Shown here in pieces: positions 49,484 through 58,231 of a stretch of 64,000 nt of DNA. Within the stretch, counting starts at the first letter, position 1, and each line of letters starts with the position of its first letter. A program made the position numbers and the translations under genes. The DNA comes from Streptococcus thalassemiae (GTDB lineage: Bacteria; Bacillota; Bacilli; Lactobacillales; Streptococcaceae): contig NZ_CAHJXN010000001.1 of the NCBI RefSeq assembly GCF_903645285.1, positions 288,001 through 352,000 of the forward strand. Reading direction: 5' to 3'. The notes under the pieces were generated by a model, which made no database searches, was not told where the DNA came from, and saw nothing but the letters and a program-made list of their open reading frames with translations.

Positions 49484-52030
49484 TTATTTAGTTCCATATT
49501 GAAGAACGACTGCTTCGACTGCAGCTTTTTCACGGTTAATCAAGTCAACACGCGCTGCAATTTCCTTGATCCCCATACCGATGTTACGGCTAAGAGCAAG
49601 GTCAGAAAGTTGTGGCTCAAAGAATTCCTTGTACTCTGCCAAACGTTGCTGAGTCTTAAATACGTGTGCAGGAAGGATAACAAAGCTATCAAAGCTCATA
49701 TCTCCACCAAGAGCTGCCTTAATCCAAGCCCAGTTTTCACGCGCCCAAGACCATGCTGTTTCCTGAGTTACTTGGTGAGCTAGGAATTGGTAATACCAAG
49801 CAGACAAGTCCTGCGGTTTCACCACAAATTTGTCCTTCCAAGAAGCAATCAAGGTTTGGATATTGTTCGCATCTGTACTGTAGGCTAGAGCAGCTGCCAA
49901 CTGACGTTTAAAGACAGCATCTGTTGCATGCGTATAAGTATCAAGATAAAGTGCTAACAAGTCTTTAGTCTCATGATGTTTCATCTCATTGATCAGAACT
50001 TGTGAGCGAATAGCTGCTGGGAGTCCTGCAAGCTGATCCTTGTGGGCTGCGAAGATTTGGCTAGCGACTTGACTAGCTTCTGCATCATTTGAGCGAATCA
50101 TCATAGAAACAGCCACCTGACGAACCAATTCATCCTCATCTGATTCGCCATCTTTAGCTTCAAAACCAAGACGGTCATAATTATGACGAGCCAATTTAGC
50201 AACCAAGGCTTTGAAGGCTCTTTCAGCTTCTGTTCCTTCATCGATAAAGCGCTCAAGGGCCGAAATCACTTGAGAAACAGCTGAAACAACAAGGTAAGAT
50301 TCTTCCTTAGCAAGTTTATCAAGAACTGGGAGCAAGTCAGCATAAGAAATGTGTCCTGCCTCAGCAAGCAAACGACGTTCTTGAACGATTTGCAGTTTGC
50401 TTGTGTTATCAAGACTAACTAGGTCAGCAAGAACTGCATCTAACAAGTCTCCTTGATAGTCTGTAATGTAGTGGGCTGTATTTTCAGTATTGAAACGAAG
50501 AGCTCCTTCATTTTCAGCAAGAAGGGCTGCGTAGCCAGGGATTTCGATACTTTCAGTTTCAAGTGTATCAGGCAAGCCTTTCCAGTTGCTATTGAGTGGC
50601 ACAACCCAGAGACGGTTCTTGTCTTCGTGCTCACCGATAAAGAATTGTCTTTGTGAAATCTTCAAGACATCATTTTCAACTTTGACAGTGAGAACTGGAT
50701 AACCAGGTTGTTCCAACCAAGAATCCATGAAGGCTGCGACATCACGTCCAGACGCTTGACCAAGAGCATCCCAAAGGTCACGACCAATTGTATTGCTGTA
50801 TTGATGTTTTTCAAAGTAAGCGTGCAAACCTTTAGCAAAAGCAGCATCTCCTAGCCAACGACGAAGCATGTGCATGAGGCGACTTCCTTTGGCATAGACG
50901 ATAGCTCCGTCAAAGAGCGTATTGATTTCATCTGGATGTTTAACTTCGACGTGGACAGACTGAACACCATCAGTCGCATCGCGTTCAAGAGCGTGAGGCA
51001 CTCCACCTGTTTGGAAATCTTCAAAGATATTCCAGCTTGGTTCAATAGCATCCACACAGACGTACTCCATCATGTTGGCAAAACTTTCATTGAGCCAAAG
51101 ATCATCCCACCATTTCATAGTTACGAGGTTACCAAACCATTGGTGAGCCAATTCATGGGCCACAACAAGGGCAACTTGTTGACGGCTGGCAAAGGTAGAG
51201 TTCTCATCCACAACCAAGTAAACTTCACGGTAGGTCACAAGACCCCAGTTTTCCATAGCTCCAGCTGAGAAGTCAGGAAGGGCGATGTGGAGAGATTGAG
51301 GAATTGGGTACTTGACTCCATAGTAATCTTCGTAAAACTCGATAGAGCGAACGGCAATGTCCAAAGAGAAATCAAGGTTAGAAAGTGGATGTGCTTTGGT
51401 AGAGTATACACCAACGAGGGTACCATTTTTAGTTTTAGCGGTTACCCCTTGCAAATCACCTGCAACAAAGGCTAACAAGTAAGAAGACATGCGAGGTGTT
51501 GTCTCAAACTTCCAGATACCTGTTTCCTTACGGTTTTCAACATCGATTTCTGGCATGTTAGACAAGGCCAATTCACCTTCTGCTTGGTCAAAACGTAGAG
51601 AGAGGTCAAAAGTCGCTTTGGCTTCAGGCTCATCCACACATGGGAAGGCTTCGCGCGCAAAATGGCTCTCGAACTGAGTAGACAAGACTTCCTTCTTCAC
51701 TCCATCAACTGTATAGTAAGAAGGATAGATCCCTGTCATGTTATCTGTAATTTTTCCTGAGAAAGCGATAACCACTTCAACTTGACCTGCTTCCGCAAGT
51801 TCAAAATGAAGGGCTTCATTTTCATGGTCAACTGTAAATGGACGAGCTTGACCTGCAACTTCTACAGAAGCGATTTCCAAGTCTTTTTGATGAAGGGAAA
51901 TGCGGTCACTCTGTGCTTGACCAGTGATGGTCACCTTCCCTGAAAACGTCTTGGTCTCACGACTCAAGTCTAAAAATAAATCATAATGTTCAGGAACAAA
52001 TTGCTTAATAAAATGTTCAACTGCTTGCAT
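49484..52030 (-). CDS. pepN: Aminopeptidase N, M1 family
   Basis: 848 residues, normal length. Zinc metallopeptidase removing N-terminal residues from peptides in the cytoplasm. GAMENWGLVTYRE (substrate binding) is followed by HELAHQWFG (HExxH, about 290) and a downstream NESFANMMEYVC with the third zinc ligand. ERAP1-like C-terminal helical domain. No signal peptide. Monocistronic, upstream of ciaRH, the pneumococcal order. Confidence 0.97.
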   Translation of the reverse strand: MQAVEHFIKQFVPEHYDLFLDLSRETKTFSGKVTITGQAQSDRISLHQKDLEIASVEVAGQARPFTVDHENEALHFELAEAGQVEVVIAFSGKITDNMTGIYPSYYTVDGVKKEVLSTQFESHFAREAFPCVDEPEAKATFDLSLRFDQAEGELALSNMPEIDVENRKETGIWKFETTPRMSSYLLAFVAGDLQGVTAKTKNGTLVGVYSTKAHPLSNLDFSLDIAVRSIEFYEDYYGVKYPIPQSLHIALPDFSAGAMENWGLVTYREVYLVVDENSTFASRQQVALVVAHELAHQWFGNLVTMKWWDDLWLNESFANMMEYVCVDAIEPSWNIFEDFQTGGVPHALERDATDGVQSVHVEVKHPDEINTLFDGAIVYAKGSRLMHMLRRWLGDAAFAKGLHAYFEKHQYSNTIGRDLWDALGQASGRDVAAFMDSWLEQPGYPVLTVKVENDVLKISQRQFFIGEHEDKNRLWVVPLNSNWKGLPDTLETESIEIPGYAALLAENEGALRFNTENTAHYITDYQGDLLDAVLADLVSLDNTSKLQIVQERRLLAEAGHISYADLLPVLDKLAKEESYLVVSAVSQVISALERFIDEGTEAERAFKALVAKLARHNYDRLGFEAKDGESDEDELVRQVAVSMMIRSNDAEASQVASQIFAAHKDQLAGLPAAIRSQVLINEMKHHETKDLLALYLDTYTHATDAVFKRQLAAALAYSTDANNIQTLIASWKDKFVVKPQDLSAWYYQFLAHQVTQETAWSWARENWAWIKAALGGDMSFDSFVILPAHVFKTQQRLAEYKEFFEPQLSDLALSRNIGMGIKEIAARVDLINREKAAVEAVVLQYGTK

Positions 52031-52152
52031 AGTTTTCTCCTATTCTAAGTTTAAGAGCTGCTGCTCTTCTTCAAACAAACTTATTATATCATGTTTTGCT
52101 TGAGAAAAAAGGATTGGACAGCGATTTCCAAAACTTTCTTCCGTCTAACAGT

Positions 52153-52593
52153 CTACAGTGGGTAGACCTTACGAAATTCTTCTAAAACAATCTTGCTGTC
52201 AGGTGTAAAAGTCAGCCCAGCCTCCCTCATCCACTCGGTGAAAAAATCTTCATGAACCTGGCGCCAATAGGCTAAAGATTTGTCTCCCTCACCTTCCTTG
52301 TAGGCATGGTCAGCAGAAACTTGATTAAAGGACTGAACGGAAACCTTTGTAATTTCGACAATGCAGATAGCCTGATTTTGACTATCTAAAATGATGTCGA
52401 AGGTCCCTTCTTGCGGAAGGGGTTCGTCCTCTACTGCGTAGAGGTCGTAGGCTGAAGCCGTTGCTGTCTTTTCTCCTTTTAAAACCAAATCTGCCAAGAG
52501 ATCGGCTTCTACTCCAAAAGCCCAAGCATCGATTTCATCTCCGATTGAAGGATTGATTTGCTTGTATTTATTCCACATTTCTTGCGGTGTCAT
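52153..52593 (-). CDS. ASCH domain protein
   Basis: 146 residues. GEKTATASAYDLYAVEDEPLPQEGTFDIILDSQNQ shows the ASCH fold, with the Lys-Thr and Glu/Asp pattern of RNA-binding ASCH and YqfB-like amidohydrolases. Function unproven. Overlaps the previous gene by 4 bases, so it closes the 55.6-52.2 kb operon. Confidence 0.85.
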   Translation of the reverse strand: MTPQEMWNKYKQINPSIGDEIDAWAFGVEADLLADLVLKGEKTATASAYDLYAVEDEPLPQEGTFDIILDSQNQAICIVEITKVSVQSFNQVSADHAYKEGEGDKSLAYWRQVHEDFFTEWMREAGLTFTPDSKIVLEEFRKVYPL

Positions 52594-53441
52594 GGGTTTC
52601 TCCTTTGTAATTTTTTACTTTCTTCTTTTATCTGTTTAAGATGATCTGGATGGTCAATCTCTAAATCAAAAATCTCTGGAATAGAACTATAGTGAATAAT
52701 GCACTTGATACCCATCTGATTCATTTTTTGTATGAAAGAAGTATTCAGATAGCCTGCTACAGCAAAATCAATCTTTTTCGCCCTTGCTTTATCCTGCATC
52801 TGTCTCAACATATCTAACATAATTGGATTTTCCATATCATGCCATTGACTGTTTCTCACGGTCGCAAAAATAAAAGAAGTCAAATCATTCATTCCAACTA
52901 CAATCTTTGAAATGCCCGTTTCCAGTATCCTATCCAAGTCAAAATACGCTGACGGTAATTCAATCATCGTTCTGACTTTCCCAGTAAAGCCATGCTGACG
53001 CAATACTCTAATAGCTTGTTTTAATTGGTCGGCATCATTGACAAAAGGAAAGATAAGAGACAGATTGGGATTAGTTTGATAAACTTCTGTAACAACATTT
53101 GCTTCAGCCTGAAATTCATTCGAACACGCCAGTAAACGCCTAGTTCCTCTATAACCAAACAAAGGATGGCGTTCATCAAAATACTCTTTAGTCCCCTTTA
53201 GACAATTAGCTTCTGTATTCGTTAATTCAGAAAAACGATACCAAACTTCTTCATCTGAGTACAAGGAGCAGATTGTGTCTAGATAATCTTTTACAAATTC
53301 CTGACAACTTGGTAATAGGATGTTTTGATTGAGCTCTCTCAACAAGTATTCCCCACGAATCATACCAACATGATGAAATAGTTGTGGGTAAACTTTTTCA
53401 TCAAGTTTTTCGCCACTAAGAGCAAGTTGATTTTTCATCAT
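52590..53441 (-). CDS. Stand-alone PEP-utilising TIM-barrel domain
   Basis: 283 residues that match only the C-terminal PEP-binding barrel of PEP synthase, pyruvate phosphate dikinase and enzyme I. Seen: RGEYLLR (29-35), GYRGTRRLL (96-104), MIELPSAYFDLD (159-170) and GMNDLTSF (183-190). The ATP-grasp and phosphohistidine domains are missing, and the position of the catalytic cysteine is GYLNTS (230-235) with no Cys. So it may bind PEP, pyruvate or a similar ligand but is unlikely to do the standard phosphoryl transfer. Role unknown. Confidence 0.8.
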   Translation of the reverse strand: MMKNQLALSGEKLDEKVYPQLFHHVGMIRGEYLLRELNQNILLPSCQEFVKDYLDTICSLYSDEEVWYRFSELTNTEANCLKGTKEYFDERHPLFGYRGTRRLLACSNEFQAEANVVTEVYQTNPNLSLIFPFVNDADQLKQAIRVLRQHGFTGKVRTMIELPSAYFDLDRILETGISKIVVGMNDLTSFIFATVRNSQWHDMENPIMLDMLRQMQDKARAKKIDFAVAGYLNTSFIQKMNQMGIKCIIHYSSIPEIFDLEIDHPDHLKQIKEESKKLQRRNP

Positions 53442-53476
53442 TCACCTCATCTTAAAAGATATAATATCAGCTATCA

Positions 53477-54205
53477 TTATATGACACTTTTCTCTAGTTC
53501 AAAAGCTACATAAGGTTCAGCTAACTCATATCCTAAAAATTCTGCTACTTTTTTGGAAGCCTCGTTGTGAGCATCCCAAAGTGGAAACATATCTCTATTT
53601 AAACTCTCTAGAATCATTGCAGCACCAAGCTTTTTAGCAAATCCATTTCCTTGTTCGTTTGGTCTAGTTGCAACTTCCACTTCAACTGCTCCACGGTAAA
53701 CTAAACCTGAGGAAATCCCAGCAATCAGTTCATTATTTTTAAGAATCACAAAGCCAAATCCACCTTTTAAAACAAAATCCTGATAGGACTCAAAATCCCC
53801 CTGTAAATCTTGTGACCATTCTTCCTCAGAAAAGCAGTTATAAATATGATTATCAATAGGCACAATATTGTAACCTTCCTCTAAATGGCTAACTAGATCA
53901 TTTAGAAATTCAACTTGGAAATTTGCCTTATCTTTAAAAGAATAGCGAGTAAAAGAATTTAGCCCCACTTTTCGATGCAGAAAATCTTGCCAATTAGTAT
54001 TTTCTGAAATAATAATCTTATAATCTAAACCATATTTTCTAACAAAATCTTCCCAAAATCTGGAATTTAACTCCCCTGCTAGGTATAGAAAATTCCCAAC
54101 ATCATAAAAGCTTGTTGTCCTATCCCTGTTTCGGTAGACAGTTCCGATTTGAGATTTAAGACCATAGAAAACCATATTTTTCTTCCATGTTTTAAATAGT
54201 TCCAT
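53477..54205 (-). CDS. GNAT-family acetyltransferase
   Basis: 242 residues. The N-terminal 110 residues are an unassigned domain; the C-terminal part holds GVAEVEVATRPNEQGNGFAKKLGAAMILE-like acetyl-CoA loop (residues about 185-215, RxxGxGxA as NEQGNGFAKKL). Relatives are GNAT_acetyltran proteins; substrate unknown. AT-rich. Second-last group in the small-gene operon. Confidence 0.8.
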   Translation of the reverse strand: MELFKTWKKNMVFYGLKSQIGTVYRNRDRTTSFYDVGNFLYLAGELNSRFWEDFVRKYGLDYKIIISENTNWQDFLHRKVGLNSFTRYSFKDKANFQVEFLNDLVSHLEEGYNIVPIDNHIYNCFSEEEWSQDLQGDFESYQDFVLKGGFGFVILKNNELIAGISSGLVYRGAVEVEVATRPNEQGNGFAKKLGAAMILESLNRDMFPLWDAHNEASKKVAEFLGYELAEPYVAFELEKSVI

Positions 54206-54212
54206 TATCCCC

Positions 54213-54692
54213 CTACTTCACCTTCCAATTCATGTAAGAGCTCTTGTCCAGTTCTGGAAATCCTAATAATTCAGACTTAACCTTCAAGACTAATGGCGAT
54301 ACATTTTCTTCTGTAATCTCTTGAATATCCATCCAAATATATCCAAGTGAATCATTCGCACCATCAGACACAGCTTCCGAAATTGTAACTAGAGGTACAC
54401 TCTCATTCATTTCAACATCATACAAGGCCATGATATGGTGAACCATAAAATTTTTTAACTCTTCCCTGACGAAAACATCGTAGATTCGAGGATTAGAGTA
54501 ACTTCTAACAGTAAATCCCGTCTCTTCCAAAACTTCTCTAATCAGCGTTTCCGTCAGTCCTTCACCAAGTTGCTGACTGCCTCCAGGTAGATCATACCGA
54601 CGTTGATAAGGGCCTCTCGTTTTTTCAATGCAGAGTAATTTCCCATTTTTAAAGCAAACAGCGTAGACTCCAAAGTGTCTTTTTATTTCCAT
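54213..54692 (-). CDS. Nudix hydrolase
   Basis: 159 residues. Nudix box GGSQQLGEGLTETLIREVLEETG is intact. The N-terminus resembles ADP-ribose or NTP pyrophosphatase types (FGVYAVCFKNGKLLCIEKTRG). Starts 9 bases after the SDR stop. Substrate unknown. Confidence 0.85.
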   Translation of the reverse strand: MEIKRHFGVYAVCFKNGKLLCIEKTRGPYQRRYDLPGGSQQLGEGLTETLIREVLEETGFTVRSYSNPRIYDVFVREELKNFMVHHIMALYDVEMNESVPLVTISEAVSDGANDSLGYIWMDIQEITEENVSPLVLKVKSELLGFPELDKSSYMNWKVK

Positions 54693-54701
54693 CAGATCCT
54701 C

Positions 54702-55400
54702 CTACTTCAAAGACCAGCCACCATCTACTGTAAGGATTTGTCCTTGCATGGCACTCGCTTTCTCACTTGCTAAGAAAAGGCTAATTTCTGCTATTTCCTC
54801 TGGCTCAATCCAGCGTTTGATTGGCGTTTCACTAGCCACCCAGTCCGCTAAACCACCTGGTTCAAAGTCGGCAGCGGTCATACCCGTCTTGACTGCTCCT
54901 GGAGCAATCCCAAAGACCTGAATCCCAGCTTCTGCATAGTCTAGAGCCAACTGCTTTGTAAATCCAGCCAAGGCGTGCTTCGAAGAAGTATAGGCGTGTC
55001 CACCGCCACCTGCTAGACTAGAAGCGATAGAGCACATATTGATAATGGAGCCTTTTTTATTCTCCAGCATTTGTGTCAAATAATAGCGAGTCAACTCAAC
55101 TGGAGTCACGTAGTTTATTTCAAAAATCTCTTGAATTTCCTGCGCTGTCTGTTCCAACAGTGGTTTGTAATCATCCAACACTCCAGCAGTATTGCACAAA
55201 ATATCTACCTGAGGACACCAGTCAAAAATTGGCTCCAAGTCCAAGGTCAAATCTCTCTGTAAAAAATGGAAATCACCTTGTAGGAATGGATTTTCACCTT
55301 GGTCAACTCCATAAACTTGAAAGCCCTTCTCTAAAAAGAAGCGAGCTTGAGCCAATCCGATCCCTGAACTCACTCCTGTAATGAGTACACGTTTAGTCAT
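54702..55400 (-). CDS. Short-chain dehydrogenase/reductase
   Basis: 232 residues. NAD(P) loop TGVSSGIG near the start, NTAGV, and catalytic YTSSK with upstream Ser (CSIASSLAGG). FabG-like by sequence; called 3-oxoacyl-ACP reductase in relatives but probably not the fatty acid enzyme, which lies in the fab cluster. Overlaps DUF2829 by 8 bases. Confidence 0.9.
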   Translation of the reverse strand: MTKRVLITGVSSGIGLAQARFFLEKGFQVYGVDQGENPFLQGDFHFLQRDLTLDLEPIFDWCPQVDILCNTAGVLDDYKPLLEQTAQEIQEIFEINYVTPVELTRYYLTQMLENKKGSIINMCSIASSLAGGGGHAYTSSKHALAGFTKQLALDYAEAGIQVFGIAPGAVKTGMTAADFEPGGLADWVASETPIKRWIEPEEIAEISLFLASEKASAMQGQILTVDGGWSLK

Positions 55401-55629
55401 GCACTTCTACCCAATCTGTCGCCAAAACATCACAAGGTGTCGGGCTCCACATGGAAAAACCTTCTCCTTCGCCAGAAACGTTGATTAGGAAATAAGGTGT
55501 CACTTCAAGTGCAACCCCGTTTTGCTCAATGGTGTCAAAAAGCTGCACATAGTTTTCAGCACCTCCCCAACCAGTACGTACGTATTTTTTCTTAGCCTTT
55601 AACCCAGGCAGGATCTCTTCAAATGTCAT
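55393..55629 (-). CDS. DUF2829 family protein
   Basis: 78 residues from MTFEEILPGLKAKKKYVRTGWGG, with AAAGGAGAATA upstream; the longer frame to 55659 begins at the -10 region. Small phage-and-firmicute family thought to bind nucleic acid or protein; unknown. First gene of the operon and driven by the promoter in the 55663-55700 cassette. Confidence 0.87.
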   Translation of the reverse strand: MTFEEILPGLKAKKKYVRTGWGGAENYVQLFDTIEQNGVALEVTPYFLINVSGEGEGFSMWSPTPCDVLATDWVEVHD

Positions 55630-55662
55630 ATTATTCTCCTTTAATTCTACATTCTTCATTTA

Positions 55663-55700
55663 ATTATAACAAAAAACCGCTTTGCAACGGCTTTTTGACT
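55663..55700 (-). repeat. Terminator-promoter cassette, copy 1
   Basis: 38 bases identical to 56691-56728. On the minus strand: AGTCAAAAAGCCG, a short hairpin with CGG, six T, then GTTATAAT (TGTTATAAT, an extended -10). It ends one unit (the aldo/keto reductase) and starts the next (DUF2829). Confidence 0.85.
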
Positions 55701-55725
55701 GTGATTTATTTACATCTGCTTCTAC

Positions 55726-56652
55726 TTACGGCAAATTATTCCCTGCTGCAAGATAAATTTCATACCATTCTTTTCTTGTTAAGCTAAAATTTGCCGCTTG
55801 GCTAACTTCTCTCAAATGCTTTGGATTGGTTGTACCTACGACTGCCTGCATTTTTGCTGGATAACGCAATATCCAAGAAATGGCAATAGTTGAAGAGGTT
55901 ACTCCATATTTAATAGCCAAACGATCAAGTACTTGATTTAAAGCTTGAAATTTCTCATTTCCAACAAAATTCCCTTTAAAATACCCGAATTGTAAGACAG
56001 ACCATGCTTGAATGACCACATCGTGTAATTGGCAATATTCAAAAATGCTGCCATCTCGCATAGCTGCTTGACTAGCTTCCATATTAACATGAAAACCTGA
56101 TTCGAATCCTGGAGTAAAAGCCGCACTCAATTGTAGCTGATTAACAGCTAACGGCTGCTTGACATCTTTTTTAAGTAACTCCATCATCATAGGATTTTGA
56201 TTAGAAACTCCAAAATTTCGAACCTTACCTTGTTTATAAAGGAGATCAAAGGCTTCTGCTACTTGCTCAGATTCCATCAAAGCATCTGGTCGATGAAGAA
56301 GCAAGCTATCTAGATGATCAATCTTCAATCTTTGCAAAATTCCGTCAACTGATTTTATAATATAGTCCTTAGAAAAATCAAAATAGGTAAATTCTTCAAT
56401 GCGAATGCCACATTTGGACTGAATCCACATCTTTTCTCTTAAATCTGGACGATTTTTTAGGACAAGACCTAACAGTTCTTCACAACGACCACGACCATAT
56501 ATATCAGCCAAGTCAAAAGCATTGATTCCAACAGAAAGTGCTGTTTCTACAAGCTCTTCAACTTCTTTTACAGACTTATCCTCTATTCTCATCATTCCGA
56601 GAACAATTTCTGATAATTCTTTGTCATCTTGACCAAGAGTTATGTATCTCAT
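55726..56652 (-). CDS. Aldo/keto reductase
   Basis: 308 residues from the ATG at 56652 (a TTG three bases earlier is less likely); AAGGAG precedes. Catalytic tetrad: Asp in DLADIYGRG, Tyr55, Lys in IQSKCG and His in LLLHRPD. YdhF-like oxidoreductase, NADPH dependent, substrate unknown. Lies between two identical terminator-promoter cassettes. Confidence 0.9.
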   Translation of the reverse strand: MRYITLGQDDKELSEIVLGMMRIEDKSVKEVEELVETALSVGINAFDLADIYGRGRCEELLGLVLKNRPDLREKMWIQSKCGIRIEEFTYFDFSKDYIIKSVDGILQRLKIDHLDSLLLHRPDALMESEQVAEAFDLLYKQGKVRNFGVSNQNPMMMELLKKDVKQPLAVNQLQLSAAFTPGFESGFHVNMEASQAAMRDGSIFEYCQLHDVVIQAWSVLQFGYFKGNFVGNEKFQALNQVLDRLAIKYGVTSSTIAISWILRYPAKMQAVVGTTNPKHLREVSQAANFSLTRKEWYEIYLAAGNNLP

Positions 56653-56690
56653 CAAATTTTTCTCCTTAAATTTCTAACATTCTTCCCTTC

Positions 56691-56728
56691 ATTATAACAA
56701 AAAACCGCTTTGCAACGGCTTTTTGACT
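56691..56728 (-). repeat. Terminator-promoter cassette, copy 2
   Basis: Second 38-base copy. The minus strand ends the membrane protein gene (stop at 56727, inside the repeat) and supplies an extended -10 for the reductase. Confidence 0.85.
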
Positions 56729-57542
56729 ATATTTCACTCCATTTTATCTTCTTAAACCCACGGAACAAGAGAAAAATACCAATAAAGAGGACAGCTAAAG
56801 GAATAACTTTTGTAAGAAAAACATTTGAAATGCCCATCCACTCATAGTAACGGAGCAGAGAACCTACCACAAGATGGGCAACAATCATACTGACAAAGGG
56901 ACGAAAGACCGCTTCTTTCCAATTCCAAATACTGATGACTAGAGAAAGCGTAAAGACAAGGAAACTATCCCAGGGAGCAGGAAGATAAAAGGCTCCTTCT
57001 TGTATGAAGCTTGCCATTCCTACATATCCCAGAACAACTAGCAGAACAAGAATCCCAACGACAACATAGGTGCCAATTTTCATTTTAGGAGAATCTTGGA
57101 CTAAGCTCCAACGTAAGATTGTAGCCACAAGTCCAAAGCCAACTAGAAAAAGAAGAAGTTGCCCTAAAAACGTGAGCAAATTGACTGTTAAGAGAGGACC
57201 TTTAGAAAAATCGCCTAGTAGTTGATAATAACGTAATACCGCTAGGACAAGAATTGGTGTCAAAAGGGACTCCTTGATAGAACTGCGTGGTGCTTCCTTG
57301 AGAATCTCTTTCATTATTTTTTTAGGATTCTTACCTAAATAATCCTCTGCACTCATGCCGTCTCGTTCTGCTTCTGAGAAATCTAGCATCATCAAATAGA
57401 TCTGCTCTCTGAGATAGTCCTCATCATAGAGAAATCCAGCAAGATTAAAACTATCCCACAGCTCCTCAAAATACTGCTGATTGTCCTCAGAAAACTCATG
57501 CAACAAAGCGCTTGTTTCTTCGTAATACTTCATTTTCTTCAT
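56727..57542 (-). CDS. PadR-linked membrane protein (DUF1129/DUF1048-like)
   Basis: 271 residues. An N-terminal soluble 90 residues of the DUF1048/DUF1129 kind (YYEETSALLHEFSEDNQQYFEELWDSF), then about six membrane spans to the end. Such proteins usually sit beside a PadR repressor and are under its control; function unknown. Starts 4 bases after the padR stop. Confidence 0.82.
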   Translation of the reverse strand: MKKMKYYEETSALLHEFSEDNQQYFEELWDSFNLAGFLYDEDYLREQIYLMMLDFSEAERDGMSAEDYLGKNPKKIMKEILKEAPRSSIKESLLTPILVLAVLRYYQLLGDFSKGPLLTVNLLTFLGQLLLFLVGFGLVATILRWSLVQDSPKMKIGTYVVVGILVLLVVLGYVGMASFIQEGAFYLPAPWDSFLVFTLSLVISIWNWKEAVFRPFVSMIVAHLVVGSLLRYYEWMGISNVFLTKVIPLAVLFIGIFLLFRGFKKIKWSEI

Positions 57543-57545
57543 GGT

Positions 57546-57866
57546 TTAACCCCCATTCTTAATTCCTTCTACTTTTTGACTCAAATCATCCCATTGTTGC
57601 CAAAAGACTGAGACACGCTCTTCTCCTTCTTTCGTTAATGAAAAATACTTCCGATCTGGACCATCTGGCGACGGGCGCATGTCGCCTCTTATCCATTGAT
57701 TTTTTTCTAACTTTTGCAACAAAGGATAAATAGTTCCTGGAACGATAGTGTCAAATCCAGCCTCTCGCAAAGTCTGAACCAACTCATAACCATATCGCTC
57801 TTTTTGACCAATCATATCCAAGACACAACCTTCAAGAACACCTTTTAATAGCTGAGTTTCCTTCAT
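57546..57866 (-). CDS. PadR-family transcriptional regulator
   Basis: 106 residues. Winged helix with the PadR blocks QLLKGVLEGCVLDMIGQKERYGYELVQ, GTIYPLLQKLEKNQWI and KYFSLTKEGEERV. A repressor that probably controls its own operon with the following membrane protein. Ligand unknown. Confidence 0.92.
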   Translation of the reverse strand: MKETQLLKGVLEGCVLDMIGQKERYGYELVQTLREAGFDTIVPGTIYPLLQKLEKNQWIRGDMRPSPDGPDRKYFSLTKEGEERVSVFWQQWDDLSQKVEGIKNGG

Positions 57867-57897
57867 CCCTTCCTCCTTCTAATCTATTTTGTAATAC

Positions 57898-57938
57898 CTA
57901 CTAGTAGCTTCACCTATAGATACTACTTTCATACTAGT
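57898..57938. promoter_or_regulatory. Candidate PadR operator
   Basis: Perfect palindrome CTACTAGTAG (57898-57907) and a second ATACTAGT (57931-57938) upstream of padR. Tentative. Confidence 0.35.
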
Positions 57939-57957
57939 TTGTAAAGCATAATAGTTA

Positions 57958-58194
57958 ATACTTTTCGAAAATCTCTTCAAACCACGTCAGCGTCGCCTTG
58001 CCGTAGATATGGTTACTGACTTCGTCAGTTCTATCCACAACCTCAAAACAGTGTTTTGAGCTGACTTCGTCAGTTCTATCCACAACCTCAAAACAGTGTT
58101 TTGAGCTGACTTCGTCAGTTTCATCTACAGCCTCAAAGCAGTTCTTTGAGCAACCTGCGGCTAGTTTGCTCTTTGATTTTCATTGAGTGTAAAT
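57958..58194 (+). repeat. BOX element, A-B-B-B-C
   Basis: boxA at 57958-58015, then three 45-base boxB units (58016-58060, 58061-58105, 58106-58150, the third diverged), then boxC with a small internal deletion. Fills most of the 365-base gap between padR and metG. Confidence 0.93.
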
Positions 58195-58195
58195 C

Positions 58196-58225
58196 AAAAA
58201 CAGAACTAGCATGAACTAGTCCTGT
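58196..58225 (-). terminator. metG terminator
   Basis: ACAG-ACTAG / CTAGT-CTGT hairpin; the minus strand ends TTTTT. Confidence 0.85.
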
Positions 58226-58231
58226 CTATTT

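Noticed and set aside
52153..53441. Frameshifted remnant of a full PEP synthase.
   Set aside because: No PEP-synthase ATP or phosphohistidine domain is found in any frame upstream; the gene has its own start and operon position.
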